DNA of 6,094 nt from a bacterium. GTDB taxonomy: Bacteria > Muiribacteriota > Ozemobacteria > Ozemobacterales > Ozemobacteraceae. The DNA lies in NCBI GenBank assembly GCA_016192885.1, contig JACPTH010000334.1:1-6094 (forward strand). Reading direction: 5' to 3'. Position 1 is the first letter of the stretch. Every line of letters begins with the position of its first letter. Shown one piece after another: positions 5,516 to 6,094 of this stretch. The notes under the pieces are model-generated. The model was not told where the DNA came from and ran no database searches. It saw only the letters and a list, made by a program, of their open reading frames with translations. A program made the translations under genes and the position numbers.

Positions 5516-6094
5516 CTATTCCCCCATGTGAACCCTTATGCTTTTTCTTTCCACGATTACGACCGTGAAATCATCCGGCTGAGGTAATCCTCTTTTAAAA
5601 AATGGATGATTCTCCAAAATATCGCCGCAAGATCTTTCGATGGGGAGAGAAGGGCGGCTCTGAAAGTATTCATCCAAAAGATCGTATGCGGAAATACTGG
5701 AATCTTGGTCAAGCGATTCAGCAAGACCGTCGGTGAAGAAAATAATTCTTTCGTTAGGATTCAACACAACGGGAGTCGGATTTACTTTTAATTTATTCCA
5801 TAGTCCAATGGGAATTCCCGGAAGGGGAGTTATTTCCAACACCTTGCCAGAGGCATCGACCTTTTTGGGATATGGATGCCCGCAATTGAAAAGTTGGATT
5901 TCATTGGAAACGGTGTCGATGAAAAGTAATCCCAAGGTCATGAGCAATTGGGGTCTAATGGTTTGAAAAATAACCTGGTTCAACGTTTCAAGGATTTTAA
6001 CGGCGGTTGCGCCTGAGAAACCCTGACTGGTAACAACGGCTTTTGACATGGCCATTACCAAGGCTGCAGGAACTCCGTGTCCCGTAACGTCTCC
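5516..6094 (-). CDS. SpoIIE/PP2C-type serine phosphatase, C-terminal part (5' end beyond window)
   Basis: The visible part is 192 residues of a PPM-family SpoIIE domain, which dephosphorylates serine or threonine, typically on anti-sigma-factor antagonists in partner-switching pathways. It opens at the window edge directly on GDVTGHGVPAAL (visible residues 1-12), the metal-binding core motif. NCGH follows at 70-73, FTDGLAES at 120-127 and the paired aspartates DDFTVVIVE at 174-182; the Asp residues coordinate the two Mn/Mg ions. All core motifs are present, so the catalytic domain looks functional. The reading frame continues past base 6094, so the TTG at 6061 is not the start. The missing N-terminus would hold the start of the SpoIIE domain and probably a sensor module (GAF, HAMP, PAS or receiver), which cannot be seen. 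It ends in TAG 5518-5516, with an inverted repeat after it. Confidence 0.93.
   Translation of the reverse strand, partial: GDVTGHGVPAALVMAMSKAVVTSQGFSGATAVKILETLNQVIFQTIRPQLLMTLGLLFIDTVSNEIQLFNCGHPYPKKVDASGKVLEITPLPGIPIGLWNKLKVNPTPVVLNPNERIIFFTDGLAESLDQDSSISAYDLLDEYFQSRPSLPIERSCGDILENHPFFKRGLPQPDDFTVVIVERKSIRVHMGE

Noticed and set aside
4022..5966. Plus-strand and alternate-frame open frames opposite the permease and phosphatase genes
   Set aside because: They have low-complexity or non-family-like translations and fully overlap well-supported genes.

Overview
The window comes from a bacterial chromosome of moderate base composition (mid-40s % GC by eye) with the standard genetic code. Every gene I can support lies on the minus strand, so transcription runs from right to left. 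The sequence does not fix the lineage. The organism should encode the selenocysteine insertion machinery, because one gene carries an in-frame UGA at a family-conserved redox position. It should also make molybdopterin cofactor, because a molybdenum hydroxylase operon fills the left half.

Layout, right to left. At 6094-5516 is the C-terminal part of a SpoIIE/PP2C-type serine phosphatase that enters from beyond the right edge. A 265-bp intergenic stretch with two A/T-rich inverted repeats follows. At 5250-4003 is a complete MacB/FtsX-type ABC transporter permease with no ATPase partner in view. After 84 bp holding a plausible promoter comes a small gene at 3918-3688. Ordinary ORF calling misses it because codon 11 is TGA. 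Read through, it is a 76-residue SelW-like (Rdx family) protein with a CxxU motif, and a hairpin with bacterial SECIS geometry lies just downstream of the UGA. The FAD (3617-2931), [2Fe-2S] (2816-2328) and molybdopterin-binding (2324 to the left edge) subunits of a xanthine dehydrogenase/CO dehydrogenase-superfamily hydroxylase follow, in the same order as coxMSL.

The three hydroxylase genes would form one heterotrimeric enzyme in which electrons pass from the molybdenum site through two [2Fe-2S] clusters to FAD. Two things complicate this. The FAD gene is frame-shifted near its 3' end: its C-terminal helix region is still recognisable in another frame and ends one base before the Fe-S gene begins. 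The large subunit also has Gln where xanthine oxidases have a substrate-binding Glu, so the substrate should not be assumed to be xanthine.

The most interesting parts are the unannotated selenoprotein with its putative SECIS, its position directly upstream of a molybdenum hydroxylase operon, and the broken FAD subunit. I saw no tRNA, rRNA, CRISPR array, insertion sequence or plus-strand gene.
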